Source: an uncultured Ruminococcus sp.
GTDB taxonomy: Bacteria; Bacillota_A; Clostridia; RUG12999
Length of the DNA stretch: 7,004 nt
Assembly: GCA_902783995.1 (NCBI GenBank)
Contig: CACZTG010000238.1
Location: forward strand, 1-7,004
Direction: 5' to 3'
Shown here: in pieces, positions 6,015 through 7,004 of the stretch
Numbering within the stretch: position 1 is the first letter of the stretch
How the letters are laid out: each line of letters begins with the position of its first letter
Position numbers and translations under genes: made by a program
The notes under the pieces: model-generated
The model's database searches: none
What the model was told of the DNA's origin: nothing
Seen by the model: the letters and a program-made list of their open reading frames with translations, nothing else

Positions 6015-6318
6015 CTATAACCGTCCTTTCAATTTTCGCATAATATCTTCCCGCCCGCTTCGGTTACTTTTTTTGTCTCCCGCAGTCATTGTTATAATTC
6101 CGATTAAAGTTGATTTTTTCTCCCGGAAAAACAAATTCCGAAACTGCGCAGAACAAAGGAAGAAGCGACAGAATAACAGACACCGTACCGCAAAGCTCAT
6201 TAAAAAATGCAGCGCAAGAACATCGGTTACATCAACGTTATTTGTCAGCCTGCTTGTGAAAAAATGCAGCTCCCGTAAATTTTTTTAATATCGCAAAAGC
6301 ATATATAATAAAATCCAA
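6015..6318 (-). pseudogene. Frameshifted coding remnant upstream of the M20 peptidase
   Basis: A minus-strand reading begins at a possible TTG start (6318) eight bases after AGAGG and gives LDFIIYAFAILKK before a seven-A run (6286-6280). Continuing in the same frame it ends at TAA 6240. Skipping one A continues an open frame (LKNLRELHFFTSRLTNNVDV, then TDVLALHFL...) all the way to TAG 6017-6015, about 100 codons in total. From about 6205 a third frame reads more naturally (NELCGTVSVILSLLPLFCAV..., hydrophobic), while the long frame becomes rich in Cys, Phe and Arg, as expected when out of phase. More than one frameshift is therefore likely. The end, two bases before the peptidase start, and the strong promoter in front both argue that this was a real gene. 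I cannot assign a family. A short intact protein in the long frame alone (from ATG 6200, 61 aa) is possible but less likely. Confidence 0.5.
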
Positions 6319-6342
6319 ATAATTTGCCTCTTCTTCGACTAT

Positions 6343-6371
6343 AATATAGCACAAAATTGTCCTTATGTCAA
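6343..6371 (-). promoter_or_regulatory. Near-consensus sigma-A promoter for the peptidase unit
   Basis: On the minus strand a perfect TTGACA (6371-6366), a 17-base spacer and TATATT (6348-6343) form one of the best housekeeping promoters in the window. Transcription would start near 6336, just before the decayed gene, and run on to the M20 peptidase. It lies inside a perfect inverted repeat, so it is probably controlled by a repressor. Confidence 0.75.
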
Positions 6372-6381
6372 GGACAATTTT
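6353..6381. promoter_or_regulatory. Perfect 12-bp inverted repeat over the promoter (putative operator)
   Basis: AAAATTGTCCTT (6353-6364) and AAGGACAATTTT (6370-6381) are perfect inverted copies around a five-base spacer, ATGTC. The repeat covers the -35 box and most of the promoter spacer. This size and placement are typical of operators bound by dimeric winged-helix or HTH repressors, for example MarR-type regulators. No intact regulator gene is in the window. On the + strand it also looks like a weak AT-rich terminator hairpin with a T run, but no + strand gene precedes it. On the - strand it could receive transcripts from the upstream GT51 gene. Confidence 0.65.
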
Positions 6382-6508
6382 TCATGAAATCACATAAAAT
6401 AATATATTTAAAAATATCAATCAGTGACAGGTCTTTTGCAATTTTTATATTATTTTTTTAAGCTCAGCCAAATTCTTTATTAAATTATATCTTAAACGAA
6501 AAAAGCTA
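6382..6508. other. AT-rich spacer after the GT51 gene
   Basis: This non-coding stretch is very AT-rich and lies between the stop of the GT51 gene and the inverted repeat. It holds several A/T runs on both strands but no convincing hairpin or promoter. Nothing else can be supported here. Confidence 0.5.
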
Positions 6509-7004
6509 TCAGCGCTCATCGTTTAGCAAATCACCCTTATCGGATATATAACCACATTCAATCATACATTTTATAACCTTTTCCTGCCTGTTTTTCGCAA
6601 GCTCGGGATTTACCTTCGGTGAATAAACCGACGGGGCATTCGGTACTCCCGCCAGAAGCGTACATTCATCACCCGTCATATCTGCAGGCTTTTTGCCGAA
6701 ATAACCTTCAGCCGCGTCATATATACAATAATATCCGCTTCCGAAATATATTATATTGGCGTAAAATTCAAGTATATCTTCTTTTTTGTATTCCTTTTCA
6801 ATTTTGCTTGCCATGAAAATTTCCGCTATTTTCCGCTGAAGAGTATAATCCTTCGGAAAATACATATTTTTAGCAAGCTGCTGAGATATGGTGCTTCCGC
6901 CTTCAAGCATTTCTTTAGCTCTTATATCATTGTAAATTGCCCGTGCGGCTCCGATAAAATCGAAACCTTTGTGTTTATAGAAACGCCTGTCCTCAACCGC
7001 GACA
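6509..7004 (-). CDS. Peptidoglycan glycosyltransferase (GT51), 3' part
   Basis: The 164 visible residues belong to a family 51 transglycosylase, which polymerises lipid II into glycan strands on the outer face of the membrane. The N-terminus, including any membrane anchor, lies beyond the right edge; the frame is open to the edge. Visible motifs are VEDRRFYKHKGFD with the catalytic Glu (visible residue 4), EGGSTISQQLAKN (34-46), RKIAEIFMASKIEKEYKKEDILE, and YFGSGYYCIYDAAEGYFGK followed by LLAGVPNAPSVYSP. In the usual GxGxYGIxxAA stretch the Gly before Ile is Cys here. The protein ends about 30 residues after the APSVYSP motif, so there is no penicillin-binding transpeptidase domain: this is a monofunctional, MtgA-like enzyme, or a truncated class A PBP. 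The tail (CMIECGYISDKGDLLNDER) reads as a normal ending rather than a break. The internal ATG at 6910 is not the start. Confidence 0.92.
   Translation of the reverse strand, partial: VAVEDRRFYKHKGFDFIGAARAIYNDIRAKEMLEGGSTISQQLAKNMYFPKDYTLQRKIAEIFMASKIEKEYKKEDILEFYANIIYFGSGYYCIYDAAEGYFGKKPADMTGDECTLLAGVPNAPSVYSPKVNPELAKNRQEKVIKCMIECGYISDKGDLLNDER

Noticed and set aside
6073..6288. 71-codon + strand open frame in the peptidase upstream gap
   Set aside because: It is Lys/Arg/Ser-rich, has no ribosome binding site and lies opposite the better-supported minus-strand remnant.
6353..6382. Inverted repeat as a + strand intrinsic terminator
   Set aside because: There is no + strand gene upstream and the stem is AT-rich; the coincident near-consensus minus-strand promoter makes an operator more likely, though dual use is not excluded.
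6495..6516. Terminator for the GT51 gene at the T run just after its stop
   Set aside because: Only a three-bp stem (AGC/GCT) can be drawn before the T run, too weak to call.
1..7004. CRISPR array, tRNA/rRNA genes, insertion sequence or prophage
   Set aside because: No regularly spaced repeats, tRNA-like cloverleaf, transposase or phage motifs were seen by eye on either strand.

Overview
The window looks like chromosomal DNA of a low-GC, anaerobic, endospore-forming Firmicute, probably of class Clostridia. The evidence is AT-rich codon use, strong AGGAGG-type ribosome binding sites, a complete dipicolinate synthase pair (dpaA-dpaB), luxS and a Firmicute-style hflX/yigZ pair. Having dpaAB argues against cluster I clostridia such as C. 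perfringens, which are known to make dipicolinate through EtfA instead. No finer placement is possible from the sequence alone.

Left part, + strand (1-2398). The 3' part of hflX (ribosome-splitting GTPase) overlaps yigZ (IMPACT/UPF0029 family) by four bases, GTGA. Two unrecognised small genes follow, each with its own AGGAGG site: a 75-aa single-pass membrane protein and a 204-aa protein with one membrane segment, a six-cysteine cluster, a very acidic linker and a folded-looking C-terminal domain. A clear intrinsic terminator at 2367-2398 closes this unit.

Middle, + strand (2399-3966). Just after that terminator is a candidate sigma-K-type promoter (CACA, 16 nt, CATAGTATA), then dpaA and dpaB, which together make the spore-core compound dipicolinic acid. 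The layout fits a late mother-cell sporulation operon that is transcriptionally separate from the housekeeping genes before it. Three hairpins lie between the convergent dpaB and luxS genes.

Right part, - strand (3990-7004). In transcription order there is the 3' part of a GT51 peptidoglycan glycosyltransferase gene without a transpeptidase domain; a 490-bp gap; an intact M20-family zinc peptidase; a decayed gene; luxS; and a strong terminator. The gap holds a near-consensus sigma-A promoter inside a perfect 12-bp inverted repeat, followed by a frameshifted coding remnant. The peptidase is therefore flanked on both sides by broken genes, and the unit looks like an eroding operon in which the peptidase and luxS remain intact. 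luxS also has its own candidate promoter.

No RNA genes, CRISPR array, insertion sequence or phage gene was seen. Most of the window is ordinary core genome. The parts worth a second look are the unrecognised small membrane proteins, the two decayed genes around the peptidase, and the promoter/inverted-repeat element at 6343-6381.
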